NCBI RefSeq assembly: GCF_001659605.2
Contig: NC_035165.2
Coordinates: forward strand, 15,176,419 to 15,240,418
Direction of reading: 5' to 3'
DNA: 64,000 nt
From: Manihot esculenta
Taxonomy: Eukaryota > Streptophyta > Magnoliopsida > Malpighiales > Euphorbiaceae
The position numbers and the translations under genes were made by a program. The notes beneath the pieces are model-generated. The model had not been told where the DNA came from. It ran no database searches and saw only the letters and a program-made list of their open reading frames with translations. Numbering within the stretch: position 1 is the first letter of the stretch; the number at the start of each line of letters is the position of its first letter. This document shows, in pieces, positions 47,175 to 58,634 of the stretch.

Positions 47175-49334
47175 TGTAATACCCGGCTAGACTCCGGTAT
47201 CGGAACTCCTACCGTCCGGTGGAATCTCGGATGTCGGAGATCTCTAGAAGGGTAGAACCATGTTTTATAAAAATGTTTTAATGTGTTTTATGATTTTAAG
47301 TGTGAAATTAAATGAGTTTTTGCATGAAAGTCCTTGGAGGAAAACCCAGGTTCGGCCGCCGAAAGCCAAGTTCGGCCGCCGAACATTGCATGGATGCGGG
47401 AGCGCATTCGGCCCCCGAACGTGGCCTGGCCAGCCACCTATAAAAGGGGCACTTAGCCGAAATGGGTGAGTTTTCTCCCATTTTCAGCCACAGCAAACTT
47501 CCGACCTTCCCTTTGCAACTCTTGTATTCTTCCTTCAAATCCCCACCATTTTTCTTGAGTTTTAAACTCACATTGCAAGTTTTGAGCATTTAAACCAAGT
47601 TTTGGAGCTTTGGGAACTCAGGAGCTCATTTTCGTGGATCTCCAAGTTTAGGTCGTCTCCCTCTCGATCTTCAAGAGGTAACAGCCAATCTTAAGCTCCT
47701 TATGTGTTTTAAATAAGTTTTATGCAAGATCTATGGGTAGAAATGCATGTTAGGTTATTTGTTGAGTTATGGGTTAATGTTGATGTTTTGAACAATGTGT
47801 GTGGATTTTGAGTATTTGAAGTGTTGTAGTTGGGGTATATGATTGTTTGAGACCCCTAGGAACCTTTATGCATGTTTTAGTTGAGCTATATGCATGATTT
47901 GAAGCTTTGGGAGGCAAGAGGTTCATGTGAACCAAGTTTCTGCCCTTCTGGCAGAAACCAGGTTCGGCCGCCGAAGGGAGTTTCGGCCGCCGAACCCCCT
48001 TGTGGAGGCAGCATTCGGCTGCCGAAGCTTGCCCCCGAAAGAAGACTTTCGTCTCTGTCTGGGAGTTTCGGCCGCCGAAGGTGCCGCCGAACCTGCCTGA
48101 CTTTCGGCTCTGGAGGGACTTTCGGCCGCCGAACCTGCCGCCGAAAGTGCCCTGTTCAGCCATTTCTTGCATGTTTTTATGTGATGTTTAGGGGGTTTAT
48201 GGGGAGTATTTTAGAGTTATGTTCAAGTATGTTTGGTCCCTCATTTGAGTCCACCTGTGTAGGTTCGGACCCGAGGAACCGAGGACCCCAGCAGTGAGTT
48301 CAGCTGCTTCGGTGTTGTCAGAGTCAGCCAGAGGTGAGTGGAACTAAACTCAATCTTTTAAATTAAATGTTTTATCATGTTTCATGCATCATGATTATGC
48401 AATAGGATGATTGCATTAGTATTCACGAATATGCTGCATTGCATCGATTGTTGTTGATGTGGGTGAATGTTGGATGACCCAATTAGTCCATGACAGGAAG
48501 ACCAGGCCCCATGCTACAGGCCTGGCACAGAGTAAGAAAGACCAGGCCCCATTCTACAGGCCTGGCACAGAGTAAGGAAAGACCAGGATCCCATCCTATG
48601 GTCTAGCACGGTCACGGGACTCGAAGACCAGGAGCTCAGAGGAGGCCCTGGGGAAATGGTAAGTAAAGTATGTTCTGACAGAAAAGACTAGGACCCCATT
48701 CTACAGGCCTGGCACAGAGTTAACTTGGACTAATTGGAGACAAGTTCACCCAACCCTTATGTGAATTGTCTGTGTTATGATGCATTTCATTAAAGCATAG
48801 TGTTAAAATATTTTATAGTTCAGCTCACTGGGCTTTTAGCTCACCCCTCTCCCTTTACCCCCAGGCTTGCAGGTACAGTATAGAGCAGGAGTCCGGATAG
48901 AGTAAAGAAGTTATGTTTATGTAATAGCTAGCAATGGGCATGATCAAATTGTAATGTAAAAGTACAGTATAGTTATGTAATGAGGTTTATGGATGTTAGT
49001 GGTGTGCTTGACCATAGATTGTTGTATCCCTTTTCATACATGATCTTAGAGATTTTTTATGATGTTTGTGTGAACCAACTCAACAAATGTTATATCACCC
49101 ATTGGGGGTACAGATGAAATCCCACAGAGGGATCAATGTTATGTTAATGTTATGCACAGGTTGAGTTTGGTTGATGTTCATGGAAAGAAAAGTTTTAATT
49201 TTTATGCATGTTGTTGATCATGTATGGGATTATACAGGTTTACAGGTTTTATGACAGGCTTGCTACGGGTCCCGGTGGCCTTAAGTCGACCCGGATCCTA
49301 GCGCCGGTAGCGGTCCGATTTTCGGGTCGTTACA
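47175..49334 (+). repeat. 3' LTR of Tekay-2
   Basis: 2,160 bp. It lacks a 92-bp segment present in the 5' LTR; only one motif pair (47351/47371) lies before the TATA box. The first splice-donor-like site has changed to GAGGTAAC. Ends TCGGGTCGTTACA. Confidence 0.96.
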
Positions 49335-49752
49335 GGGAGAGCAGGGACTCACTGTGGCTGAAAATAGGGAGAAAACTCTCCCGTTTCGGCCATGGAGCCC
49401 TTTTATAGGGGCTGCCAGACTACCTTTCGGCATCCTAAAGTGCCTCCAAGACTCATGCAAGTTCGGCGGCCGAACATGAGGTTCGGCGGCCGAACCTTTG
49501 AAACTTTCGAAAGCCTAACTTGCCCCCCTAAACTGTCCAATGTTCGACAGCCGAACTTGAGGTTCGGCGGCCTAACCTGGAAATGCCTCCTTGGTCTTTT
49601 CATTCAAAACTCAATTTCCTTTCTTGCTTAAAACCATAAAATACATTAAAACATTTTATGAAAACATGGTTTTATCCTTCTAGAGGTTTTCGACATCCGA
49701 GATTCCATCGGACGGTAGGAATTCCGATACCGGAGTCTAGCCGGGTATTACA

Positions 49753-49788
49753 TTCTCCCCCCTTAAGAACATTCGTCCCCGAATGTTC
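49753..49788 (-). promoter_or_regulatory. Polypurine tract and hairpin of Tekay-4
   Basis: Minus strand: the purine tract (complement of TTCTCCCCCCTTAA, 49753-49766) borders the LTR, and a perfect 9-bp hairpin (49767-49788) lies directly upstream of it. Confidence 0.87.
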
Positions 49789-49849
49789 ACCAAACAAGCA
49801 TAGCATGGCATAAAACATAAACATTCACATAAAACACATAACACTTACT

Positions 49850-50257
49850 TTAAAAGAGATGAGGATATTGTTGGAGCATGGACTCCCGTGTCTCCCAGGT
49901 ACACTCTTCGATGTTATGGTGATTCCAAAGGACTTTCACCATCAAAATTTCCTTATTTCTTAGCTTTCTAATCTGGATGTCTACGATTCGCACTGGCTGC
50001 TCAACATAGGTGAGATCTTCTTGGATCTCCACATCAGGCTCACTAAGAACCTTGCTCGGATCTGACACAAACTTTCTTAACATAGAAACATGGAAAACTG
50101 GATGGATTCTCTCCATAAAAGCAGGTAAGTCCAACTTATACGATACATTCCCGATCTTCTGCAAGATTTCAAAGGGTCCGATGTACCGTGGAGCTAGCTT
50201 ACCTTTCTTCCCAAACCGAATCACCCCTTTCATAGGAGACACCTTGAGCAATACCAA
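49850..50257 (-). pseudogene. Tekay-4 integrase C-terminus and chromodomain
   Basis: Minus frame with [40 protein letters not shown], and the chromodomain [16 protein letters not shown] ... [18 protein letters not shown]. It is separated from the integrase core by a 1-bp loss in a G run near 50262. The apparent Met at 50257 is internal. Confidence 0.9.
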
Positions 50258-51463
50258 ATCTCCTCCTGAAACTCTACTTGCCTTCTGCGGATATCTGCAT
50301 AACTCTTTTGCCTGCTTGCAGCAGTCTTGATCCTTTCTCTGATTATGGGCACCACTCTGCTGGTGATCTCTACTAGCTCAGGCCCTGCCAAGGCCCTTTC
50401 TCCAACTTCCTCCCAGCAAACAGGTGACCTGCACTTCCTTCCATACAAAGCCTCATATAGAGCCATCCCTATGCTAGCATGATGACTGTTATTGTAGGCA
50501 AACTCCACCAGAGGTAGATGCTGCCTCCAAGAACCGCCAAAATCCAGCACACACATTCTGAGCATATCTTCTATTGTCTGGATGGTTCTCTCTGACTGTC
50601 CGTCAGTCTGTGGATGGAAAGCAGTGCTAAAATCCAACCTGGTATCCATAGCATTCTGCAGACTCCGCCAAAACCTAGAGGTGAACTGGGGCCCTCAGAC
50701 ACTATTGAAATAGGAACCCCATGCAACCTGACAACCTCATCTACATACACCTGCGCCAACTTATCTACAGAATAGCCACTCCTGACAGGGATGAAGTGAG
50801 CAGATTTGGTCAATCTGTCCACAATCACCCATATGAAGTCCAATCTGTTGGACGCTGCCGGTAGCCCCACCACGAAGTCCATAGCTATATTCTCCCATTT
50901 CCACTCTGGAATAGGTAGTGGGTTAAGCATTCCAGCCGGCTTCTGATGTTCCAGCTTCACCCTCTGGCATATTTTGCAGGCTAACACAAACTGTGCCACT
51001 TCTCTCTTCATAGCTGGCCACCAATACACTCTCTTCAGATCTTGATACATTTTGGTGGCTCCAGGGTGAACACTGTATCTGGCATTATGAGCTTCCCTCA
51101 TAATGTCTCCCTTCAGTCCCACGTCATCTGGTACACACAATCTATTCCCATAGCGGAGGATCCCCTTACTGTCAAATCTGAATTCTTCGTTCTTGCCTGA
51201 CTGAATAGTCCTGGCAATCTTCACTAACTCTGGGTCCTCGTGCTGTTTCTGAGCCACCTGCTCCAGAAACATGGGTGCCACTCTCATCTGGACTATAAAA
51301 GCACCTGTACCAGACAACTCCAACTGCAAACCTTCATTGATGAGCTCGAAGAACTCCCTCACTACTGGCCTCCTCTCTGCTGAAATATGGGACAAACTGC
51401 CAAGTGATTTTCGGCTAAGGCGTCTGCCACAACATTCGCCTTACCCGGATGGTACTGGATCTT
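50230..51463 (-). pseudogene. Tekay-4 integrase core (two frames)
   Basis: The first frame (about 51395 down to 50690) has SLSHISAERRPVV, the zinc finger with CKICQRVK and the first catalytic Asp (MDFVVGLP). A 4-base deletion near 50690 removes the second catalytic Asp region (VSD.RGPQ becomes VSEGPSSP) and shifts the frame. The second frame (50649-50230) resumes at [14 protein letters not shown] with the catalytic Glu (GQSERTIQ). Between RNase H and this region a 1-bp deletion lies near 51411. Confidence 0.88.
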
Positions 51464-52327
51464 TCAATCATAGTCACTGAGCAGTTCTACCCATCTTCTC
51501 TGCCTCAAATTCAACTCTCTTTGACTCAAGATGTACTGTAGGCTTTTATGATCCGTGAAGATCTCACATTTTACCCCATAAAGGTAATGCCTCCACATCT
51601 TGAGTGCAAAAATTACCGCTGCCATCTCAAGGTCATGTGTAGGGTAATTCAACTCGTGCTTCTTCAGCTGCCTAGAAGTATAAGCAATCACCCTTTCATT
51701 CTGCATTAGCACACAACCCAGTCCCACACGGGACGCATCACAATACACTGAGAAGTCTTCATTACTAGTTGGCAGAGCTAACACTGGTGCTGAAGTCAAC
51801 CTCTTCTTGAGCTCCTCAAAGCTTTCTTCACACTGGTCGGTCCACACAAACCTCTGGTTCTTCTTAGTCAGTCTGGTCATAGGAGCTGCAATCTTAGAGA
51901 AGTCCTGGACAAACCTCCTGTAGTAACCTGCCAAACCCAAGAAGCTCTTGATCTCTGTCACTGTAGTGGGTCTAGGCCAGTTAGCTACAGCTTCCACTTT
52001 CTTGGGGTCTACCTCGATTCCATTTTCTGACACAACGTGCCCCAAGAATAAAACGCTCCTCAGCCAGAACTCACACTTAGAGAACTTGGCATACAAGCCA
52101 TGTTCCCTCAAGGTCTGCAGAACTAACCTCAGATGATGGGCATGCTCCTCTGCATTCCTGGAATACACTAAGATATCATCTATGAAGACAATAACAAAGT
52201 GATCCAGGTACTGGCTAAATACTCTGTTCATGAGATCCATGAATGCTGTAGGGGCATTGGTCAACCCGAACGGCATCACAAGGAACTCATAATGCCCATA
52301 TCTGGTCCTGAATGCTATCTTCGGCAC
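51464..52327 (-). pseudogene. Tekay-4 RT palm to RNase H
   Basis: Minus frame with [54 protein letters not shown], RNase [16 protein letters not shown] and [15 protein letters not shown]. It stops at TGA near 51464-51466, where Tekay-2 has Cys (YDCKIQ). Upstream it is shifted against the RT N-terminus by one extra A in a short A run near 52377. Confidence 0.9.
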
Positions 52328-53096
52328 ATCCTCTTCTCTTATCCTCAGCTGATGATACCCCGATCTCAGATCTATTTTTGGAGAAACAACCTGCTCCTGC
52401 TAGCTGGTCGAATAGATCATCGATCCTTGGCAACGGGTACTTATTCTTGGTAGTGACCTTGTTCAACTGCCTGTAGTCGATACAAAGTCTGAGAGATCCA
52501 TCCTTCTTTTTCACAAATAGTACTGGAGCACCCCAAGGTGAGGTACTCGGTCGGATGAAGCCTCTATCTACCAACTCTTACAATTGCTCCTTAAGCTCCT
52601 TCAATTCTGCTGGTGCCATCCTGTAGGGAGGGATAGAGATCGGTCTGGTTCCAGGCATCAATTCAATTTCAAACTCTATCTCCCTAGCAGGTGGTAAACC
52701 TGGCAGCTCGTCTGGGAAAACGTCTAAGAACTCTCTGACCATGGGCACTGAGGCGGGCTCTCTAACATGACTATCCAGCTCTCTCACATGAGCTAGAAAA
52801 CCCTGACAACCCCTCCTGAGCAACCTACGAGCCTGAAGGGCTGATATCAAACCTCTAGGTGTACTCCCCGGGTCTCCTCTGAAGACAACCTCTGACCCAT
52901 CCTGACATTTGAACTTGACTACCTTGTCTCTGCAGTCCAAGGTAGCACCATGGGTAGATAGCCAATCCATCCCTAGAATGACGTCAAAATCTGTCAAATC
53001 TAGAACCACAAGGTCGGTAGAAAGGCATAAACTTGGGTCAAACTTGACTATACTGGCAGACCGACTCTGCCACTGATGGGTCAAACTTGGGTCCAC
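52328..53096 (-). pseudogene. Tekay-4 protease C-terminal part and RT N-terminus
   Basis: The 53096-52578 frame has [40 protein letters not shown], and [19 protein letters not shown] up to [11 protein letters not shown] at 52578-52580 replaces the Gln codon (CAG) of Tekay-2. The following frame (52574 downward) continues with [20 protein letters not shown] and [12 protein letters not shown] to the frameshift near 52377. Confidence 0.88.
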
Positions 53097-53300
53097 TGAC
53101 CCATAGGGGACACTCTAACCCAGAGACCATCAATCCCAACCTCTCAATGGCCCTCGGAGCAATGAAAGAATGAGATGCACCAGGGTCCATTAAGGCATAA
53201 ACATCTGAACAACCAATGATGAGATTACCTGACACCACGGTGTTTGATGCATTTGCCTCCTGCTATGTCATGGTGAAGATCCGTGCTGGGGCTGATGGAC
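53038..53300 (-). pseudogene. Tekay-4 protease active-site region
   Basis: Minus frame with [20 protein letters not shown] followed by [14 protein letters not shown], the retroviral-type aspartic protease site in the DPGAS form. Next to it the sequence around 53035-53100 is rearranged: a FDPS-type word occurs twice, and the frame then breaks at CQYSQV. A TAG upstream (TMT*QEAN, near 53262) separates it from gag. Confidence 0.85.
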
Positions 53301-53301
53301 C

Positions 53302-54552
53302 TTAACCTCTGAAACCCGCGGAAGAAGAGGTTGCCCCTCTCCCTCGACCTTTGCCACTAGCCTGAGTCGCGGCTGGAGCTACTGGTTGAGCCACACTACC
53401 AGAGGCTGTCTGCTGAGACTGTGCTATAAAAGCTGCTCTGGGACACTCCCGAGCCATGTGTCCCTCCTGCCCACATCTGAAGCAGGCTGTCGTCCCAACC
53501 AGACATACACCCTTGTGTGGCTTCCCACACTTCCTACATACTGCATTATCTGCACCTGAGCTCGAGCCACTTCCCAATCCCAGACCTGACTTGATCTTGC
53601 TCCAGAACTTGTTCTTCTTTGACTTTTTGGTGGTATTGCTCCACCTCTTACTAGCTGAACTTAGAGAAGAAGGGTCTAACTTTCCCCCACCTGGGGTCTT
53701 GGAACCAGAAGGTTGTGCTACTGACTGCTTGACTTTCCCTTCGATGATTGCACTAGCCTCCATCCTCCGAGCCATATCCACTATGGCATGGAAACTCTCC
53801 CTCTCTGCTGACTGAATCAAGGAGGAATACTTGGAATGGAGCTTCATGATATACCTCCTTGACTTCTTCTGATCTGTATCCAGATTCTGCCCGGCAAACG
53901 GCAACAGCTCCAAAAACCTGTCTGTGTACTCATGCACACTCATCTCATCCGTCTGCCTCAACTGCTCCAACTCAATCATCTTCAGCTCCCTTGAACTGTC
54001 AGGAAAAGCCCATCCTGCAAACTCATTTGCAAACTCCTCCCAGGATAGACTATCCAACCTCGGGTTCACATAGTATTTAAACCACTCTCGGGCCTTCTTA
54101 CACTTCAGGGTGAACCCAGCCATCTGAATGGCTCTACTGTCATCAGCTCCTATCTCATTTGTAATCATCTTGACCCTCTCAAGGTACACAAACGGGTCAT
54201 CACCGGTTTCAATATGGGGAGCACCCAGCTTCATGTTGTCGGTCATCTTGACCTTGCTCCCTCCAGATGAGCTAGGTTTACGCATTTGGATTTCTGGGAC
54301 AGTAGGTTCTGCTGGTGGTGGAAGAGGTGCAGCATCCCCGGGGGTAGGGTTTGTTGTACCTGGGTAGAAGGACGGGGGTGGGTATATAGGGTACTGTGGG
54401 TATGGTGGGTAGAAAGGTGGGTATGGCATGTGTGAGTGGTAAGGGCTAAAGCTGGGGTAATCCGATGTACCTCCCATCGAATACCCGGGATTCTGAGAAA
54501 AGGGTGGGAACTGGGGTGGCTGAACAAATCCCGAGGCCTGAGTGCCTCCTTG
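53302..54552 (-). pseudogene. Tekay-4 gag, 5' end removed by the Tekay-5 insertion
   Basis: Open from 54552 to a TAA near 53305 ([11 protein letters not shown], where Tekay-2 has Glu). It carries SQYPPFYPPYPQ-type Pro/Tyr repeats, the gag core [13 protein letters not shown], and the double Cys motif CRKCGKPHKGVC plus zinc knuckle [14 protein letters not shown]. The first codons are missing because Tekay-5 begins at 54553 within the QGGTQASG coding segment. The ATG at 54477 is an internal Met. Confidence 0.9.
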
Positions 54553-55393
54553 TGTAACGACCCGGAAACCGATACCCCTCTGTAACGGTCCGAACCGCCA
54601 CCGGCGCTAGGATCCAGATCGGCTTAAGGCCGCCGGGACCCGTAGCAAGCCAAACATACCTCCTATCACCTGGTCAAATCCCATACATGATCAAAACTTT
54701 AACATAAAAACTTAAAGATCTGATGTAAATACCGAGCTTGACCTGTATGCAACATAATTGAAAATATAAAGAACCTCCTACTAGAGCCCTCATCAAAACT
54801 CTAGCTGGGTCAACACAACATACATCAAGCTGGGATTACATCCAAAGAGCTAGAACCGAAACTAACATGTGCATGCATTAAAACCATAAGCATAGGACCT
54901 CCACTAGGGTCCTCATCAAACTCTGACGTGGTAAACAACACATGCCACAAGTTCAGTTCAACACAACTCAACATTAAAACATTACATACATCATGTACTA
55001 AAAAGGGACTAACCAAGCCTTAGGGCCAAGCACAGTACTAATACATAAACATAACTCTACTTTACGTTACATTACATCATATTATCTTACAATACGTTAT
55101 ATCAATTTACATTACATGTCCACACTAAAACGCTAATCTATTACTATTACCAAAGCATGACATTACCCTTGACGTCTTCCTGGACTACCTCTGACCTGCA
55201 AAACTGGGGTTAGGGGAGAGGGGTGAGCTAAAAAGCCCAGTGAGTAGAAACAATAAAAACAGTTCATTAATTACATGCTTTTATGAAATGCGTCATAGCA
55301 CAAAGAATTCACATCACAGATTGGGCATGACCCCAAAACTCCCAACATCAGTATGCCTGGCCCAGCCAGGTCTTACAACATCAGTATGCCTGG

Positions 55394-57118
55394 TGATAGA
55401 GCATAATTTAGTCCATTTTATATTAATATTATTGATGAATATTTACATGATTTCTGCTTAATTTAGTGCTTTTAATATTATTTTGCAGAAAATGGTATAA
55501 AAGGACATTCTGGAGAAAATACCCCTAAAACTGCCTTATTTGGAGCAAAAGAGAGCAAACCTGCCAAATTGAAATCAAGTCAAGCTAAATATGGAAAGTT
55601 CTAAATAAGGAAAGTGGCAAAGAAGGAAAGAACATTCAGCCAAAGCCATTTGAAATTCGAATTTCAAATCAGCAAGTTGCCCTTTCTTTATTCAAGAAGC
55701 CATATCTCAAGCTGCCATAATTGAAGAGCCAAAGAAGGAAAGTATTTTGAAATTCAAATCTCCAAGATTCATATTCAGATAATGGATTTCAAGATCCCAC
55801 TCATTAAGGAAGCCAAATCTCAAAATCACATGTTCCCCACTTTATGCCATGCACATTCAAGTTTCCATAAAAGGCTCCACCTTCCTCTTTAGTGAATGAG
55901 CACACTCCAAAAACGTGGGCAGCCTCTTGGACACACCTTGGGCAGTATCTTGAAGATCTTGGACAGCAATTAAAAGACTAAAGAGCCCCCACTTGCATGC
56001 TCTACGTTTTTGCCTTCACCCATACACAAAGAAGGCACATAACTCACCAAGGGCACTTTGGGAAGTCTACAAAAGACTCATGGATACTAAAAAGGAAATA
56101 GGCAGCCTCTCAAAACCTATTTAAAGGCCTCAAGAACACAAGAAGAGGCACAATTCAACTCTCCAAGTTCGGCCAAGCAAGGGCAGCCACACTCCAAGGG
56201 GCTTCTCCCCTCAATTTCAGTTCTTCTTTCTTCTTTTCTTTAATTTTCTGTTTTGGTTCAGCCATGAGTGGCTGAAACCTTCTTTCTAGTTGAAGTTTGG
56301 TTGAAACTAAGGTTGTTTAAAAGGTTGTGAGATCTGAACATAAAGTGTTTGCTTTTGATTTATTCAATATTCATGCAATTGTGCTTAATTATAAAGATTG
56401 CTTTGTTGTTTTGATCAAATTGGCCACTTGATTCTTGATTGCAAAGTTAATTGATTGTTGATTAGGATATTTGTTAGTCCGTAATTGCTGGAAATATTCT
56501 GATCTAAGAACACTTGGTGTAAAAACCAAGAAATTGCATGATCTAATATCATCTCATGCGTTTGAGAAGTTAGGGTTTGGATCTTTCTTGTTCTTCATGC
56601 AATTGGCAATTGTTTTGATGCCTATGGCCCAAGGACATTCCTTGGCAATTTGTTGATTAGTAATTGGTTAGAGGACGTTCCCTAATCAATTTGTTCATAA
56701 GGAAAGACATGGTGGTGAGAAGCGTCTTCCACCCCCATAACCAACCTATTGAGTTAATCAAGATTACCATGTTTCAATGATCAATCCAAACAACCAAAGT
56801 GGATCCATATCTTCAACTAGACCTTTCTCTTATTGATGTCCTCTTTTATTTTTATTACTTGCTGTTTTAATTACTTTCATTAGTTGTTAATCAAATCATC
56901 TCAAAACCCCCCTTTTTACTTTCCTTGCACTTTACTTTTGTTCTATTTGCAATCACTTGCTTTCACTTGTGCTTTCAAATGGTTTGATTGGTCTTGATTA
57001 AGATAAATAAATAGGTAATCAATTCTCTGTGGATACAATCCTTCACCACTGTCTACAGTTGTATTTGTAGGTAACCAAGAAGGTTATTTTTGACCGGCTT
57101 CGACAACCGCTCCTGTCA
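55394..57118 (+). repeat. 5' LTR of the gag-only element
   Basis: Starts TGATAGAGCATAATTTAG and ends CGCTCCTGTCA. TATTTAAAGG at 56118-56127 is the probable TATA box. Confidence 0.95.
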
Positions 57119-57123
57119 AAAAT

Positions 57124-57140
57124 TGGCGCTGTTGCCGGGG
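57124..57140 (+). promoter_or_regulatory. Primer-binding site of the gag-only element (tRNA-Asp type)
   Basis: TGGCGCTGTTGCCGGGG begins six bases after the LTR end. It matches the complement of the plant tRNA-Asp 3' end (TGGCGCCGTTGCC...) with one mismatch. The family assignment rests on recalled tRNA sequence. Confidence 0.85.
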
Positions 57141-57178
57141 AATTGATCTAACTTATTTTTTTTTTCTTTCAGGACCAA

Positions 57179-57243
57179 TTAAAAAATAAAAAATAAAAAA
57201 TAAAAAATAAAAAAAATAAAAATAAAAATAAAAATAAAAAAAA
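57179..57243 (+). repeat. A-rich AAAAAT-type microsatellite in the leader
   Basis: A run of AAAAAT/AAAAATA units between PBS and gag ATG. It has no coding content. Confidence 0.85.
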
Positions 57244-57281
57244 ACTCACCAAAGGCACGGTCACCATCGCAGATCTGAATC

Positions 57282-58634
57282 ATGGCTAAGGTAAGTACAT
57301 CTGTTTACTGTTCTCAACTTTCTAAACTAATCTCTGCTGTGAGAATTCTTGTTATAGGCCAAGCTGAACAAACCCAACCAAGACCTCAAGGTTTCAATAC
57401 TGATCTTTATGAGAAATTAAAGGCTCTGCAACATATCCAACACGAAGTGGATCAAATAGCCCAACAAGCACTTGCATTTGAAGGATTCTATGAACAGCCA
57501 AGATATGATCCATACTATAACACATACAATCCAGGTTGGAGAGACTATCCAGACTTCAGTTATGCAGAGGCTAACAACTACCAGGATTATCAAGGATATC
57601 AAGCCCAACCAGAACCTCAAATTTCCAATCTTGATGAGATTATGAAGACTTTGCAGAGTATCCAACAGCAACAGGATCAATTGAACAACTCATTGAATGC
57701 AACCATGTTAAGAAGAGAGGAAGAGCTTCAAGATGTATGGGATGATGATGAAAGTTGGCAAGTACAAGAACAAGTTGCTGAAGAGACCCAACCAGAAAAC
57801 TGTTTATCCCAACAAACTAGTCAAACAGAACCCGCTGAAAGTTTAGATATCATTAATTGTATGAGCCAAGAAAATTTTTATGTAGATCAAGATGATATGC
57901 TAAACAATGATTTTTGCAGGGAAGAGAACCAGAAAGAGTCAGAATTGAAAGAAACTGACTGTTGCATCCAACAGGTGGACTGCGAACACGCACAGAACAA
58001 AGGAGAGCCAATCACACCTCTTCAGATCAATCTTGAGCAGTCAGAAGGAACTCCAACTGAACCACCTCAGCTTGGACCGCAGGACAGTCCTGCAACTCTT
58101 CTAGTTGCACCTCTTCAGCTTCCATCGCATGAAACTCCTTTCATTCTTCCAGTGCAGATCAATCTTGCACAAGAAGGAGTACCTGAAATCCTCTCAGGCG
58201 CGTCCTTTCAGCTTCCAATACAAATCAGTTTTCCACCTCAGTTAGGTCCTATGCAGAAGGAGGAAACTGAAACTCCTTTCATACTTCCAATACAAACAGT
58301 CCATGCCCAGGAGGAACAAATGGTAGTCCAATGGCCCAAACCAAAGGAGCATGCAGATCAATGCCTGCCCAAACCTCCAGATAAGGTAGAATTTGTTTTG
58401 CCTGAACTTAATGCCGAATTGCAGCCACCTATGGAGAAATATCAATTGAAGTTGGAAGTGCTCAAAAATGCAAACATAAGAGCTAGAAGCACACCTCATC
58501 TAAAAGAGGAAAAGCTAATCATGTTACTTCATGAGTACATGGAAAAAGTAGGATGGTTCATGACCAAATCAAAAGGAGTGCTACACTTTTTGCTCAATGC
58601 AATTGGGATTCTTTTCCCTTCCCCAATTACTTGA
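57282..58634 (+). CDS. Gag-like protein of the non-autonomous element (450 aa)
   Basis: The only long ORF of the element. It begins at ATG 57282, the first ATG after the leader microsatellite, and ends with TGA at 58632-58634. Visible features: a Tyr-rich segment with YNTYNPGWRDYPDFSY (NPGW at residues 83-86), a motif I associate with Athila/Tat gag C-termini; a Gln-rich, coiled-coil-like stretch (about 110-145); an acidic Gln/Glu-rich middle; and a Pro-rich region (about 240-345) with two ETPFILP(V/I)Q repeats. No CCHC zinc knuckle, protease, RT or integrase motif is present. The likely role is RNA packaging with enzymes supplied by an autonomous relative, which is inference. A separate function is possible, as the N-terminal capsid part of gag seems absent. 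Confidence 0.8.
   Translation: MAKVSTSVYCSQLSKLISAVRILVIGQAEQTQPRPQGFNTDLYEKLKALQHIQHEVDQIAQQALAFEGFYEQPRYDPYYNTYNPGWRDYPDFSYAEANNYQDYQGYQAQPEPQISNLDEIMKTLQSIQQQQDQLNNSLNATMLRREEELQDVWDDDESWQVQEQVAEETQPENCLSQQTSQTEPAESLDIINCMSQENFYVDQDDMLNNDFCREENQKESELKETDCCIQQVDCEHAQNKGEPITPLQINLEQSEGTPTEPPQLGPQDSPATLLVAPLQLPSHETPFILPVQINLAQEGVPEILSGASFQLPIQISFPPQLGPMQKEETETPFILPIQTVHAQEEQMVVQWPKPKEHADQCLPKPPDKVEFVLPELNAELQPPMEKYQLKLEVLKNANIRARSTPHLKEEKLIMLLHEYMEKVGWFMTKSKGVLHFLLNAIGILFPSPIT

Larger units (their letters stand above)
39594..49334 (+). mobile_element. Tekay-2: complete, young, nearly intact Tekay/Del-type element
   Basis: TSD GGGAG (39589-39593 and 49335-49339). 5' LTR 39594-41845 (2,252 bp), iMet PBS, gag-pol, hairpin, polypurine tract, 3' LTR 47175-49334 (2,160 bp). 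The LTRs differ by about twenty substitutions counted by eye and by one 92-bp indel, so this is among the youngest insertions visible. It sits antisense in the 3' LTR of Tekay-4. Apart from a 2-bp deletion near the gag start, all protein domains are open. Confidence 0.97.
37696..49752 (-). repeat. 3' LTR of Tekay-4 (37696-39593 and 49340-49752)
   Basis: About 2,311 bp after removing Tekay-2 and one copy of the GGGAG duplication, the same length as the Tekay-3 5' LTR. The left piece includes a minisatellite (about 38325-38505, units with GTGCCAGAACGTAGAATGGG) and motif copies at 38895-39140. The right piece includes the TATA box (complement of CCCTTTTATA, 49398-49407) and the promoter-proximal motifs near 49460-49490 and 49560. 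Confidence 0.94.
37696..54552 (-). mobile_element. Tekay-4 (minus), split by Tekay-2 and cut at its gag by Tekay-5
   Basis: On the plus strand, its 3' LTR starts at 37696 (TATAACGACCC, a TGTAACG terminus with one change) inside Tekay-3 gag. It is interrupted by Tekay-2 and closes at 49752. The polypurine tract and reversed pol and gag follow to 54552, where Tekay-5 interrupts gag. Its 5' LTR must lie to the right of the window. The preceding 5 bp is ACAGC (37691-37695), so its partner is expected off-window. The coding region has many stops and frameshifts. Confidence 0.93.

Noticed and set aside
57291..57357. A 67-bp mini-intron at the start of the gag-only ORF (AAG|GTAAGT donor, TTGTTATAG acceptor).
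   Set aside because: Removing 67 bases shifts the reading frame into early stops, while the unspliced frame is open for 450 codons.
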